Shown here one piece after another: positions 34,469-44,218 of a stretch of DNA of 64,000 bases. The DNA lies in the NCBI GenBank assembly GCA_022763185.1, contig JALEGL010000008.1, positions 131,012 through 195,011 on the forward strand, given 5' to 3'. Made by a program: the position numbers and the translations under genes. The notes below the pieces were generated by a model. That model did not search any database. It was not told where the DNA came from and saw nothing but the letters and a program-made list of their open reading frames with translations. The DNA comes from a bacterium. GTDB lineage: Bacteria > Bdellovibrionota_G > JALEGL01. The stretch's first letter is position 1. Each line of letters starts with the position of its first letter.

Positions 34469-37400
34469 ATGAAAAATTGTTTTAAGTCTACTGTTTTGGC
34501 AATGGTGGTTTTGTTTTCTTTTTCTTTGCATGCACAATCGGCTTCTGCCTTGTTGAGACAAGGTAAGCAGTTGTTAAAACAACAAAAGTGGAGTGAAGCC
34601 TCCAACACTTTTCGTAGAGCAACCATACATAACCCCGAAGATAGTGAGTTGTATTACTGGTTGGGTAGAAGTCTTGAAGGACAAGGCAATGCAAATGGAG
34701 CGATTATTGCCTATAAAAAAGCGGCAAAGTTAAAAAGTCAAAATCCTTATGTTTACTCTAAAATTGCCAATGTTTTACTACAAAAAAAAGATTTTTCTGA
34801 AGCTGAAGATTATTATGAAAAAGCATTTAAGTACAACCGTGAACATATTGAGTCTAAGGTTGGTTTGGCAAAGGTTGCAGCCCACGAAAACAAATATAAA
34901 GAGGTTTTAGGTTACCTTGAAGGAATTGCTATCAGCAAAAGTTTTGCAGAAGATATTCATCGATTAAAAGGACAAGCCTATTTAAATTTAAAAAACTATG
35001 ATCTGGCATCGGCTGAGATTAAACAAGCTCTTAAAGTGAACCCAAAGCAAGCGCTGCTTTGGAACCAACTGGGTGCAACTTATTACGCAATGGCAAGATA
35101 CAAAGATGCCAGCACTGCTTATCAAAAAGCATTGGCCATGAAAAATATTGAACAAGAGTTTGTGGCTCATTTAGGGCAGGGTAAGTCTTTGTATGCATTA
35201 AAAAAATATGATGCTGCTAAAAAGAGTTTTCAAAAAGCGGCGCGATCCAACACAGAAGATATCGAGTCGAGAAAATATTTGGCCAAAATTAATCTAGCCG
35301 CAAAAGATTATAGTGGTGCAGAAAAATACTCACGTCAAGCTTTAGGGATTACGTCAAACGATGCCGAGTTGTATTTTATCTTGGGGTATGCGCTTGAAAA
35401 GCAAAAAAAATATTCTCAAGCTGCTCAAGCCTTTGCCTTGGGCTTAAAAAAAGACTCTAAAAATGAATCCGCGCGTTTGGCCTATGCAAGATCTCTGGTG
35501 AAAAGCAATAAAAAGCCACTGGCTATTGATGTCTTAGAGTCATTAACCAAAGATAAACCTCAAAATGATACAGCGTGGGAGATTCTGAGTTATTTATACA
35601 CAGAGAAAAAAGATTGGAAGAAAGCTGAAGAAGCTGTGTTAACTCTACACAGCTTAAAAAAGCCAACTGTAAAAAGCTCTAAAATATTGGCGGTTGCTCA
35701 ATATGAGCAAGCGTCTTATGCAAAAGCAGAAAATAGTTTAAATAAGGCCATTGCACTCAATACTAAAGATAATGATTTGTATTTTTTGCGTGCAAAAACA
35801 AAGACACATACTAAAAAGCCAAGTTCTGCCATCAAAGATTTGGAAATTTATACTAAAAATGACCCCAAGGATGTTAAGGGACAATTGCTTCTAGCCAATT
35901 TATACAATGAGCAAAAAAGCTATGCGAAAGCGTACCAACGTTATGTTCAGGTTAATGCTTTAAAACCGACGATTGCAGAGTCCTGGGTTAAAAGGGCGCA
36001 AATTGATCAAAGAAATAAAAAGCCTGATTTGGCGGTTAAGCATTATATAATGGCCCTTAAGTATGATGGGAAAAATGCTCAAACCCACTTTGATTTAGGT
36101 AAGATTTATTACCAACAAAAGCAATACAAAGCGGCTGAAAGAGAGCTTAAGTCAGCAACAATTTTGGATAGCAAAAAAGGTGTTTATTATGCGTACTTGG
36201 GTCATAATTATTATGTTCAAAAACAATACGCAAAATCTGTTCCTGCTTTTGAGAATGCCAAGAAATATGGTCAAGATTCAAATTTAAAAGTCAATGAACG
36301 TCTTGGGCATGCTTATGTTGAAGTGAAGAGTTATAAGAACGCTGTTTCACCTTTGAAAAAGGCCATAGAAGTTGACGCCAACTCTTTAATTTCGTGGAAA
36401 AACTTAGGCTATGCTTACAAATATCAAAACCGTTGGGGTGATGCAGCCAAAGCATTTTCTAAAGCAAATATTTTAAGCCCTAAAGATGAAATGATACTCG
36501 AAGAAAAAGCAGAAGCATTAGCCAAAGCAAATCAAAAGAATGAAGCTGTTGCTGCGTATCAAGACTTGATTCAGTTGAATCCCAAAAAACACAAAGCGCA
36601 TTATGAATTAGGCGTTTTGTATGAAGACTTGAAAGATTATGCTTTAGCGCAAAAAAATTATTTAAAAGCGCTTAAGCTATCGAGTTCAGCTTCATTGTAT
36701 AAAAAATCTATTGTTGCTCTGGCAAAAAAACAAAATGAACAGCAAGATATTGCTGATGCTAAACAAGCTTTGTTGGGTTACTATGCAATTGATAAAAACA
36801 ACAGTGAAGTGAATTATCTGATTGGTCAACACTATTACGACGATGCTAAATATAATAAATCAATAGAGTTTTTAGATCAGGCGGTTAAAATTAAACCCAA
36901 CTATTGGGAGGCTCAAAAAACTTTGGGCATGGCGTGGTTAAAAAAAGGTGATTTAAATAAAGCTCAAGCAGCTCTTGAGAAAGCGGCCACACAAAATAAC
37001 CGCTTAGCAGATGTGCATTGGAATATAGGACTGATCAAGCTTAAAAATAAACAAGTAGATCAAGCAGCAGTTTCATTTCAAAAAGCAACCTTGCTGGATT
37101 CAAAAAATGCTAGGTATCATTACGATTATGCTAGAAGTTTAAAGCAAAAAAAACAGTGGAATAAAGCACGCAAAGCTATCTCTAGATCTGTTCGCTATGC
37201 ATCAAAAAATAAAGATTATTGGATGTTGCAAGCAGATATCTATAAAAATATGGATAAAGATAAAGACGCAGCAAAATCTTATGCACGTGTTGCCAATCTA
37301 GATTCAACAGATGAAAAAGCTTGGTTAGGCTATGCTGAAAGTTCAAGTGAGATAAAAAAATGGTCGGATGCTATCAAGGGTTACGAAAAAGCAGTTGCTT

Positions 37401-38653
37401 TAAACTCTAAAAATGCTGAAGCTTTATATGGTTTAGGCAATGCTTATGCAAACAATAAAAAAACCAAACAAGCGATCAATGCACTTGAAAGAGCTATTGA
37501 TATTGATTCAAAATATGCTCAAGCTTATGCCTTGCTGGGTGAGCAGTACATAAAGTTGGAACAAAAACAACTTGCGCAAAAAGCTTATGAAGGTGCAAGA
37601 AAAAATAATGCTAAGGATATAGAGTCACGCCTGGCTTTGGTTGACTTATATTCAAGCAAAAATGACTTAGAAAAACGAAAGCAGGTTCTTAAAGAGTTAA
37701 CCAAACTGGATAGCAAAAATGCAGAGTATTGGTATCAGTTGGGTGATGTAGACTACAAATTGAATAAAAACAAAGAAGCTCTTTCTTCGCTTAATAAAGC
37801 TGTGGCTTTGGATAAGGGCCATGGTAGAGCTTATTATAAATTAGCATTAACGTATTTAAATTTAGGTCAAAAAAAGAATGCTTTAAATGCATTCAATAAG
37901 GCTATAATTGCAGATAGAAAGTTTGCTGCCCCTCATTATGAAAAAGCAAAACTTCTTAAAGAAAGTAATTCAACAGGTAAAATTACAGCTTTAAAAAAAG
38001 CAATAGCCTTGAAAAAGGATTATGTTGATGCGCACAGAGACTTGGGAGATGTATATTATAAAATGGGTAATATAGAAGCTGCATCAAAGTCTTATAAGAA
38101 TGTGTTAAAGTATAAAGATAATGATAAAGATGCTGTTGTTCGACTGTCTGAGTATTATGTTGATAAAGGTGATTATTCAAAAGCAACAGACTTACTAAAA
38201 GACTATGTTGAAGCCAAACCTTCAGATGCACAAACAAGGTATCGGTTGGCTAAAGTATACTATGATAATGATCAAAAAGATGAGTCAGCAAGAGAGTTGG
38301 ATAGGGCTTTGGTTGATAGACCTGATTTTGCAAAAGCACAAATTCTGTTTGGTTTGATTTTACTAGAGCAAAAAGATATTTTTGGTGCGCAAGAAAGGTT
38401 TGATAGAGCCAGAAGAATCAGTCCTGACCAACCAGAAATCTATTATGGACTTGGCGTGGTTGCAAAAGAAAATGGTAAGCCTAACGATGCGATCCAAAAC
38501 TTAGAAAAGGCTGTTCAACTTAATGATAAGTATCAAGAAGCATACTCAGTACTGGGTGATCTTTATAAAGCAAAAGGAATGAACAAAAAAGCCAGCGAAG
38601 CTTACGGTAAGTCTGCGCAAGTAAAATCTTTAACAAACTTAAAAGTGAGATAA
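34469..38653 (+). CDS. Very large secreted TPR-repeat protein
   Basis: A 1394-residue protein with a Sec signal peptide (about 1-23, cleavage after SLHAQS or nearby) followed by tetratricopeptide repeats along essentially the whole length; about forty 34-residue units would fit, with recurring A-Y-A and NPKNA-type helix turns (for example YKKAAKLKSQNPYVYSKIAN). No catalytic or membrane domain is visible. Lys content is high throughout, so the protein is very basic. It should form a long superhelical scaffold in the periplasm. Giant TPR proteins of this kind occur in predatory and gliding deltaproteobacteria, where several serve motility complexes; a specific role here is not shown. A terminator follows. 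Confidence 0.88.
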   Translation: MKNCFKSTVLAMVVLFSFSLHAQSASALLRQGKQLLKQQKWSEASNTFRRATIHNPEDSELYYWLGRSLEGQGNANGAIIAYKKAAKLKSQNPYVYSKIANVLLQKKDFSEAEDYYEKAFKYNREHIESKVGLAKVAAHENKYKEVLGYLEGIAISKSFAEDIHRLKGQAYLNLKNYDLASAEIKQALKVNPKQALLWNQLGATYYAMARYKDASTAYQKALAMKNIEQEFVAHLGQGKSLYALKKYDAAKKSFQKAARSNTEDIESRKYLAKINLAAKDYSGAEKYSRQALGITSNDAELYFILGYALEKQKKYSQAAQAFALGLKKDSKNESARLAYARSLVKSNKKPLAIDVLESLTKDKPQNDTAWEILSYLYTEKKDWKKAEEAVLTLHSLKKPTVKSSKILAVAQYEQASYAKAENSLNKAIALNTKDNDLYFLRAKTKTHTKKPSSAIKDLEIYTKNDPKDVKGQLLLANLYNEQKSYAKAYQRYVQVNALKPTIAESWVKRAQIDQRNKKPDLAVKHYIMALKYDGKNAQTHFDLGKIYYQQKQYKAAERELKSATILDSKKGVYYAYLGHNYYVQKQYAKSVPAFENAKKYGQDSNLKVNERLGHAYVEVKSYKNAVSPLKKAIEVDANSLISWKNLGYAYKYQNRWGDAAKAFSKANILSPKDEMILEEKAEALAKANQKNEAVAAYQDLIQLNPKKHKAHYELGVLYEDLKDYALAQKNYLKALKLSSSASLYKKSIVALAKKQNEQQDIADAKQALLGYYAIDKNNSEVNYLIGQHYYDDAKYNKSIEFLDQAVKIKPNYWEAQKTLGMAWLKKGDLNKAQAALEKAATQNNRLADVHWNIGLIKLKNKQVDQAAVSFQKATLLDSKNARYHYDYARSLKQKKQWNKARKAISRSVRYASKNKDYWMLQADIYKNMDKDKDAAKSYARVANLDSTDEKAWLGYAESSSEIKKWSDAIKGYEKAVALNSKNAEALYGLGNAYANNKKTKQAINALERAIDIDSKYAQAYALLGEQYIKLEQKQLAQKAYEGARKNNAKDIESRLALVDLYSSKNDLEKRKQVLKELTKLDSKNAEYWYQLGDVDYKLNKNKEALSSLNKAVALDKGHGRAYYKLALTYLNLGQKKNALNAFNKAIIADRKFAAPHYEKAKLLKESNSTGKITALKKAIALKKDYVDAHRDLGDVYYKMGNIEAASKSYKNVLKYKDNDKDAVVRLSEYYVDKGDYSKATDLLKDYVEAKPSDAQTRYRLAKVYYDNDQKDESARELDRALVDRPDFAKAQILFGLILLEQKDIFGAQERFDRARRISPDQPEIYYGLGVVAKENGKPNDAIQNLEKAVQLNDKYQEAYSVLGDLYKAKGMNKKASEAYGKSAQVKSLTNLKVR

Positions 38654-38712
38654 GCTCTATAAGTTTTAAACATAAAGTTTATCAAGTGTTAAATATTGTT
38701 TTTTTAATTATG

Positions 38713-38747
38713 AAGAGCAAGGGGTGTAGGACCTCTTGCTCTTTTTT
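38713..38747 (+). terminator. Rho-independent terminator after the TPR gene
   Basis: AAGAGCAAG-GGG and CCT-CTTGCTCTT form a 12-bp stem (one G-T pair) with a 7-nt loop, followed by TTTT. It overlaps the upstream extension of the next reading frame, which argues that the next gene starts after it. Confidence 0.85.
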
Positions 38748-38748
38748 A

Positions 38749-39585
38749 TTGAATGAAAAAACATATAGAAGAGCTATTTTTTTGCAGCTTCAATTGGTTT
38801 GTCTTGCAGCTGTTTTTTTTAGTTTAAGGGCAATAACTTATGCTAAAGATTATCGGGTTTATGATCAACATCGTTATACTGGAAAAATAAAGACAGTTGC
38901 GCAAGTAAAAGAGCAACCTTTTTTAAAATCAAAAACAGTTGGTGTTTTGCAGCCTGGAGACTTGGTAAGTGTTGTCTCTCAACAGAAAGATTATTTTGCA
39001 ATCAAAATAAAACAAAAGCCTGAAAAAAAAATATGGATTAAAAAAAATGCTATTCAACTGTATAAGAAAAAACAACCAAGAGCTGTAAAAAGAACACTGT
39101 ATACAACAAGAACCCAACCTAAATTACAAAAAAAGCCTGCTTTTAAAGCGGTTAAAAAAAAACATTACTACTACATTGGTCTAGCGCACTATAGAAATAT
39201 TAAACAGTTTTCTGCAAATCAAACGGGTGTGACCGCTTTTTATGAAAGAAGATTAAAACAGTATGGCCTTGGTTTTCAGGCAGACTTTTTATACAATGAT
39301 ATATTTAAAACTTACAGTGTTGCACCTGGTTTTAGGTATCACTATACAAACAAAAAAAACAATTATCATTTAGCGTCAGCTTTGTACGTAGGCTATGAAA
39401 AATTGTACGATAGTAGTAGGTCTGTTCAAGCTCTGATTGCTGATTTTGAGTTAATGCAAATAAACTATCAATATAAATCTGTATACTTTGTTTTGACGCC
39501 ATTAAAACTCAGAGCAATGGTGTTTACGGATCAAAAGATACCCGTTAACTATAGATATGGAATAAGCCTTGGAGTTAAGTTTTAA
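38749..39585 (+). CDS. Secreted SH3-like / outer-membrane barrel-like protein
   Basis: I do not recognise the full protein. Starting at TTG 38749, after the terminator, it has a signal peptide (hydrophobic stretch IFLQLQLVCLAAVFFSL, cut near TYAKD). Residues about 35-95 resemble a bacterial SH3 domain (VKEQPFLKSKTVGVLQPGDLVSVV, YFAIKI, KKIWIKKNAIQL). A Lys-rich linker leads to a C-terminal part of amphipathic strands (YYYIGLAHYRNI, GLGFQADFLYN, RYGISLGVKF) ending in Phe, the outer-membrane beta-barrel signature. A longer start (GTG 38686 or ATG 38710) would encode the terminator hairpin and is less likely. The next gene overlaps its stop by one base. Confidence 0.7.
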   Translation: MNEKTYRRAIFLQLQLVCLAAVFFSLRAITYAKDYRVYDQHRYTGKIKTVAQVKEQPFLKSKTVGVLQPGDLVSVVSQQKDYFAIKIKQKPEKKIWIKKNAIQLYKKKQPRAVKRTLYTTRTQPKLQKKPAFKAVKKKHYYYIGLAHYRNIKQFSANQTGVTAFYERRLKQYGLGFQADFLYNDIFKTYSVAPGFRYHYTNKKNNYHLASALYVGYEKLYDSSRSVQALIADFELMQINYQYKSVYFVLTPLKLRAMVFTDQKIPVNYRYGISLGVKF

Positions 39586-40190
39586 TGAAATGGAATAATA
39601 TAAAGTTATTTTTTTATGTTTTTTTTGTTAGTTTTGTATTTGTTTATAAAGCCAATGCAATCATTATTAAAAGTTTAAGTTTAGATGTAATGATTGAGAA
39701 ATCAAAGTCAGTTTATATTGCACAAGTGATGAATGTTTCTCCTCTTAAAGTTGACGCAGATGGTTTAGAGTATAATTTAATTCAGTTAAAAGTTGTTAAA
39801 GCCTATAAAGAATCAATGGTTAATGAATTGCTTGAGTTTAAACAAGTCAGCCAAAACCAAAGTAACAGTTGGAAGTACTTAAGACTTTTACCGATACCTA
39901 ACTATAAAAAGGGTCAAAAAATCTTGTTCTTTATGTCAGAAAAAAGTCAAAAAGGCTATCAAATGCCTATTGGTTTTGAGCAAGGAAAACTACTGATTGA
40001 ACAAAAAACAACTCAAAATATCAATGATGCAACTATTGAACTCAAAGAAAATCACAAGAATTTATTTCAATTAAAAGCAAATAAGCTTAATCCGGGTACT
40101 CGCTTAAAGACTCAAAAAATCAAAAACAAACGTCAAGGTTTCACAGTCAAAGATTTTGAAGAGCTGTATAGAGGCATTAGCCATGAATAA
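39585..40190 (+). CDS. Unrecognised secreted protein
   Basis: A 201-residue protein with a Sec signal peptide (MKWNNIKLFFYVFFVSFVFV, cut near YKANA). The mature part begins with a strand-rich domain (SVYIAQVMNVSPLKV, LIQLKVVKAYK) that resembles OB-like folds of small secreted proteins found beside metalloproteases, followed by a Lys/Asn-rich tail. It has no cysteines after the signal and no recognised motif. It begins on the preceding gene's stop (TAATG) and overlaps the protease gene by 8 bp, so 38749-42291 is one translationally coupled unit. Confidence 0.75.
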   Translation: MKWNNIKLFFYVFFVSFVFVYKANAIIIKSLSLDVMIEKSKSVYIAQVMNVSPLKVDADGLEYNLIQLKVVKAYKESMVNELLEFKQVSQNQSNSWKYLRLLPIPNYKKGQKILFFMSEKSQKGYQMPIGFEQGKLLIEQKTTQNINDATIELKENHKNLFQLKANKLNPGTRLKTQKIKNKRQGFTVKDFEELYRGISHE

Positions 40191-42291
40191 ACGAGTGTTC
40201 TATATAGTATTATTGACGCTTATGGTTTGTATGACGTCATTAAAAGCAGCAGCTTTTCTTGAACACATCAATGGACAGCCCTACGTATGGAAACCCAATG
40301 GATCTCCGATTGTTTATAGAGTAGAGACAGGTAATCTGACCGCTTCAGTTAACAATGTCCAAGCAAGAAATATTTTAAGTGATTCATTCTCAGTTTGGGA
40401 AAATGTTTTTGGAGCACAAGACTTTTCTTTTAATGAAGGTGTATCTTTGGGGCTTGATATTACGCTAATTAATTATAAAAATTTTATTGATATTGATTCA
40501 TCGGGTAATTTTTACAACAAAACATCCGATACAGTAGTTATTTTTGATGATAATGGTGCAATTATCAATGATCTTTTTAATTCAGTAGCTCCAGGTTCAG
40601 GCTCCTCTATTTTAGGTATAGCCTCTCCAGGCCGGTTTAATGCCAGTAACTTTGAAATAACAGCAGGCTTTATTATTATTAATGGTGCAGTTACCGGGAG
40701 TGACCAAGATGTTATAGCTGCTACAGCAACACATGAACTTGGACATCTTTTAAACCTTGCCCATACTCAATTGAATTCCGAACAGGCACTTAATGGTAGT
40801 AGCGCAGATGATGATGTTGTGCCCACGATGTTTCCATTTATTCCTGATGATGCCACTGTCTCAGAAAGTTTAGAGTTAGATGATCAGTTTTCTATGTCAT
40901 TGTTATACCCAGATAATTCTGAGATATTATCAAGAAATGAAATTAGAGGCCATGTATTGCGTAAAAATGGTAAGGGTGTCAGAGCTGTTAATGTGACTTG
41001 TAGAGATGATGCAGATCCATTGAAAAATGCAGTCAGTTATTTATCTGATCAGAGTTATACAAATGATGGTAATTACTTGTGTGGCTTACTTCCATCTGGA
41101 GACTATACGGTAAAAGTTGAAACAGTGAGAGAGGCTATTAATAGTTTTTCACCAAACCCTCCTTTTATTGAGACTGAATTTTATAATCAAAATAATGAGA
41201 GCTTTGACTCTTCTATAGACATGTTAAATGAGTCTTCTTTGGTCAGTGTTTCGGGTGCAGGAGATTTGGTTGAAGATATTGATATTGTCCTTAATAATAA
41301 TGGTCAATTGTTTTCAGGTCAAACAGTGGCCTCTCAAACTTATGAAAGTTTTTCAATAAGAGAGTTTTTTATTAATGTACCACAAAGTGCAAAAAGTTTA
41401 ACCGTTAATTTAAGCTGGTTAAATTCTACAAAAGATTTAGATTTATTTATTAAGTGTGAACCTGAGTTTTCAATTGCAAAATCTTCTCCAAATTTATACA
41501 GCCAAAGTCTTGCTTTCAGTGATGAAATTTCAACAACTTCAGAAAGTATTGTGTTGAATAAAAATAATTCACCACGCTTAGAAGACTGTCAGTATCATAT
41601 CATTGTGCAAAAATTTAACCCATCAGTTGGAGAAGTTGTGAACTTTTCTCTGAATGTTGAGGTGGATGCTAACCTTCCAACTCAACTACAATCTAAAGCT
41701 GAAGATATTAATAAAGTGTATCAAGGAAATGAGTATGTTGTTGCTAGTAAAGTGATGACAGGCTATTCAGAAGATTTTGACATTTTTGCTCTTGAGTTTC
41801 AAGAAAGTTTGTTGCTAGATATGAATCAAGTTAGTCAGGCGGCACTTTATCTCGATAGCAATAAAAATAAAATATTAGATAAAGGAGATAGTTTGTTGCA
41901 AACAACAACTGACTTTGCTGCGCAAGACCTAAGCTTTGTGTTTGATGATATATTTTTTACAGTGGATGATGGAAAAGAAACACGTATTTTCGTGACCTAT
42001 ACCTTGCAGCCACAAACATCCAATGTGAGTATGTTCTTTTTAGTTTTACTGCTGTTAGCGGTGGTAAGTTTATGTTTTTCTGGGTATAAAAAACATGTAG
42101 TGTGCTCAGTGTGTGTGTTGTTTGTTTTTATTGTATTGCCTCTCTCATGCCAAAAAGTGAAATTAGACTACAAACCTATTCTCATTGACGAGGAAAGTAT
42201 AACAGCAGTTGGACAAACCTATGATGATCAGTTTATTGTTGAAATTGATGAAAGTGGACAATATGATTCTGTTGTTGATTACTTTGATTGA
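40183..42291 (+). CDS. Secreted metzincin-type zinc metalloprotease with C-terminal membrane region
   Basis: A 702-residue protein. After the signal peptide (about 1-24, cut near LKAAA) comes a catalytic domain with HELGHLLNLAH: His184, His188 and His194 as zinc ligands and Glu185 as base, the metzincin HExxHxxxxxH motif (Asn replaces the usual Gly at position 8). A Cna/PEGA-like beta domain follows (GHVLRKNGKGVRAVNVTC, GDYTVKVE), then a pre-peptidase C-like beta domain (LTVNLSWLNSTKDLDLFI). Near residue 610-660 are two hydrophobic helices, the second ending LPLSC, which resembles a lipobox, then an acidic tail. ATG 40183 fits the signal peptide; an earlier TTG does not. Confidence 0.83.
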   Translation: MNKRVFYIVLLTLMVCMTSLKAAAFLEHINGQPYVWKPNGSPIVYRVETGNLTASVNNVQARNILSDSFSVWENVFGAQDFSFNEGVSLGLDITLINYKNFIDIDSSGNFYNKTSDTVVIFDDNGAIINDLFNSVAPGSGSSILGIASPGRFNASNFEITAGFIIINGAVTGSDQDVIAATATHELGHLLNLAHTQLNSEQALNGSSADDDVVPTMFPFIPDDATVSESLELDDQFSMSLLYPDNSEILSRNEIRGHVLRKNGKGVRAVNVTCRDDADPLKNAVSYLSDQSYTNDGNYLCGLLPSGDYTVKVETVREAINSFSPNPPFIETEFYNQNNESFDSSIDMLNESSLVSVSGAGDLVEDIDIVLNNNGQLFSGQTVASQTYESFSIREFFINVPQSAKSLTVNLSWLNSTKDLDLFIKCEPEFSIAKSSPNLYSQSLAFSDEISTTSESIVLNKNNSPRLEDCQYHIIVQKFNPSVGEVVNFSLNVEVDANLPTQLQSKAEDINKVYQGNEYVVASKVMTGYSEDFDIFALEFQESLLLDMNQVSQAALYLDSNKNKILDKGDSLLQTTTDFAAQDLSFVFDDIFFTVDDGKETRIFVTYTLQPQTSNVSMFFLVLLLLAVVSLCFSGYKKHVVCSVCVLFVFIVLPLSCQKVKLDYKPILIDEESITAVGQTYDDQFIVEIDESGQYDSVVDYFD

Positions 42292-42297
42292 TGAACA

Positions 42298-44187
42298 ATG
42301 CAAAACAAACAAAAAAATAAATCTTTAATGAAAAAATCAGTTGTTGATTTGATAAAAAGAGCCCCACGTTTGCCTGGTGTTTATATTATGAAAGATTCAG
42401 CTGAAAGAATACTTTATATAGGTAAAGCGAATCAACTGGTTGACCGATTAAAGTCTTATATTCACGCCTATTCTGATGAGCGTCCATCGGTTAAAGTGTT
42501 TATACCTAAAGTTAGCCATATAGATTGGCTGGTAACAGAAACTGAAAAAGAAGCTTTGTTACTAGAAAGTTCTTTAATTAAAAACCATAGGCCAAAATAC
42601 AATATAGATTTAAAAGATGATAAGTCTTATGTCAGCCTTAAAATAAGCCAACATGAATTTCCAAGACTGTACATTACCAGAAAAATCAATAAAGGTGATG
42701 GTGAATACTTTGGTCCATTTTCATCTGCTAAATCTGTTAGAGAAACATTAAAAGAGGTTCAAAAAATTTTTCAAATTAGAGATTGTACAGATTACTTTTT
42801 TAAACAAAGAAAGCGTCCGTGTTTAAGGTATCAAATCAAAAGATGTTCTGCGCCATGTGTAAAGTATATTGATGAAAAAAACTATTCAAAAGATGTCTAT
42901 GATGCAAAAAAGTTTTTAAAAGGCAATAAAGATACTTTAATTAAACAGTTGTTAGAGAAAATGAGTGTTGCATCACAAGCATATCAATATGAGCAAGCAG
43001 CTGTATACAGAGATAAATTGACAGCAATAGAAAGAACTTTAAAACCACAAACAATTGATCAAAAACATCCTCATAAGAATGTTGATTTTATTGCAATTTA
43101 TGGTGATGTCAACGCAAGCATTGTGAAACTTATTTCTATGCGGCAAGGGCGTATCACCAATACTTTAGATTTTTTATATGAAGAGTCCATTCAATTTTAT
43201 GAAGAAATTCTCAATGCATTTTTAGGGTCTTATTATTTATCCAATACAGGTAATTTGGATCTATACCCACAAAAAATTTACATAGAAAAGACAATTGCAG
43301 ATCAAAGTATATTTGCTGGAGCGATTAGTGATTTAAAAGGAAGTAAAGTGACTTTGCAAGTGCCTCAAAAGGGACAGATGAGTCAACTGCTAGACATGGC
43401 AAAGAAAAATGCAAAAATCATTTTTCTCGAGAAAAAACGGAAAAGTCAGAGCAATACGCAAGTTTTACGTGAAATAGAACATAAGTTTAGATTAAAAAAC
43501 TATCCAAGAAAAATAGAAGGTTATGATATTTCAACTTTTCATGGAAAAGCATCTATTGGCTCAAAAGTTGTGTTTATTGATGGAGAAGCCGATAAAAGTC
43601 AGTATCGTTTTTATAATGTAAAAGAAAGTCTTTACTCAAATGATTTTGCAATGATGTTTGAAGTTTTTAAACGCAGGCTGTCTAAATTAGATGGTGAAAA
43701 CGATCCTGATTTGATTTTAATCGATGGCGGTAAAGGTCAAATGTCACAAGCAATAAAAATCATGAATGATTTGGGTATTGATCATATTGATGTTGTGGCT
43801 ATTGCTAAAGAAAAAGAATGGAAAACGAATCAAGGTAAAAATAATGCTCCTGAACGAATTTTTATTCCCAATCAAAAAAATCCAATTGTATTGAAACCCG
43901 GCTCAAAAATGGCTAATTTGTTGCAAAATATTCGAGATGAAGCGCACCGTTTTGGTTTAAAAAATCATAGAAAGAAACGTAACAAAACAACATTAAAAAG
44001 TGATTTATCAAAAATTCCAATGATAGGTCCCAAAAAACAAAAACTATTATTGCAACATTTTAAAAGTTTAAAAAATATTCAAAATGCAGATTTAGAAACA
44101 TTGATGAAAGTAGAAGCCCTGGGACATAAAGCTGCTAAAAGTGTTTATGATTATTTTAATTTAAACCAAGAAACATCGAACTCATAA
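42298..44187 (+). CDS. uvrC: Excinuclease ABC subunit C
   Basis: UvrC makes both incisions in nucleotide excision repair. The N-terminal GIY-YIG nuclease has GVYIMKDSAERILYIGKA (about 28-46); a UVR motif lies near residue 220 (SQAYQYEQAAVYRDKL). The RNase H-like C-terminal nuclease has EGYDISTFHG and LIDGGKGQ, and two helix-hairpin-helix motifs end the protein (IPMIGPKKQKLLLQHF). Cysteines near 160-185 match the conserved CxYY-type cluster. 629 residues, slightly long because of a basic N-terminal extension; ATG 42328 is an alternative start. It begins 6 nt after the metalloprotease gene. Confidence 0.95.
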   Translation: MQNKQKNKSLMKKSVVDLIKRAPRLPGVYIMKDSAERILYIGKANQLVDRLKSYIHAYSDERPSVKVFIPKVSHIDWLVTETEKEALLLESSLIKNHRPKYNIDLKDDKSYVSLKISQHEFPRLYITRKINKGDGEYFGPFSSAKSVRETLKEVQKIFQIRDCTDYFFKQRKRPCLRYQIKRCSAPCVKYIDEKNYSKDVYDAKKFLKGNKDTLIKQLLEKMSVASQAYQYEQAAVYRDKLTAIERTLKPQTIDQKHPHKNVDFIAIYGDVNASIVKLISMRQGRITNTLDFLYEESIQFYEEILNAFLGSYYLSNTGNLDLYPQKIYIEKTIADQSIFAGAISDLKGSKVTLQVPQKGQMSQLLDMAKKNAKIIFLEKKRKSQSNTQVLREIEHKFRLKNYPRKIEGYDISTFHGKASIGSKVVFIDGEADKSQYRFYNVKESLYSNDFAMMFEVFKRRLSKLDGENDPDLILIDGGKGQMSQAIKIMNDLGIDHIDVVAIAKEKEWKTNQGKNNAPERIFIPNQKNPIVLKPGSKMANLLQNIRDEAHRFGLKNHRKKRNKTTLKSDLSKIPMIGPKKQKLLLQHFKSLKNIQNADLETLMKVEALGHKAAKSVYDYFNLNQETSNS

Positions 44188-44190
44188 ACT

Positions 44191-44206
44191 TGGCATACTC
44201 TGTGCT
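44191..44206 (+). promoter_or_regulatory. Possible sigma-54 promoter before the ComEC-like gene
   Basis: TGGCAT-ACTCT-GTGCT keeps the essential GG and GC at the correct 10-nt distance and differs from consensus at two positions. The predicted start (about 44217) lies almost on the start codon of the next gene. The match is weaker than at pilA and may be chance. Confidence 0.3.
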
Positions 44207-44218
44207 GAATATGTCTTT

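Noticed and set aside
34469-38653. DNA-level tandem repeat in the TPR gene
   Set aside because: The repeat is at protein level only; units have diverged too far in DNA to be a tandem array or CRISPR.
38686-38748. Longer N-terminus of the SH3/barrel-like protein
   Set aside because: It would be encoded by the terminator hairpin of the TPR gene, and it puts 20 or more residues before the signal peptide.
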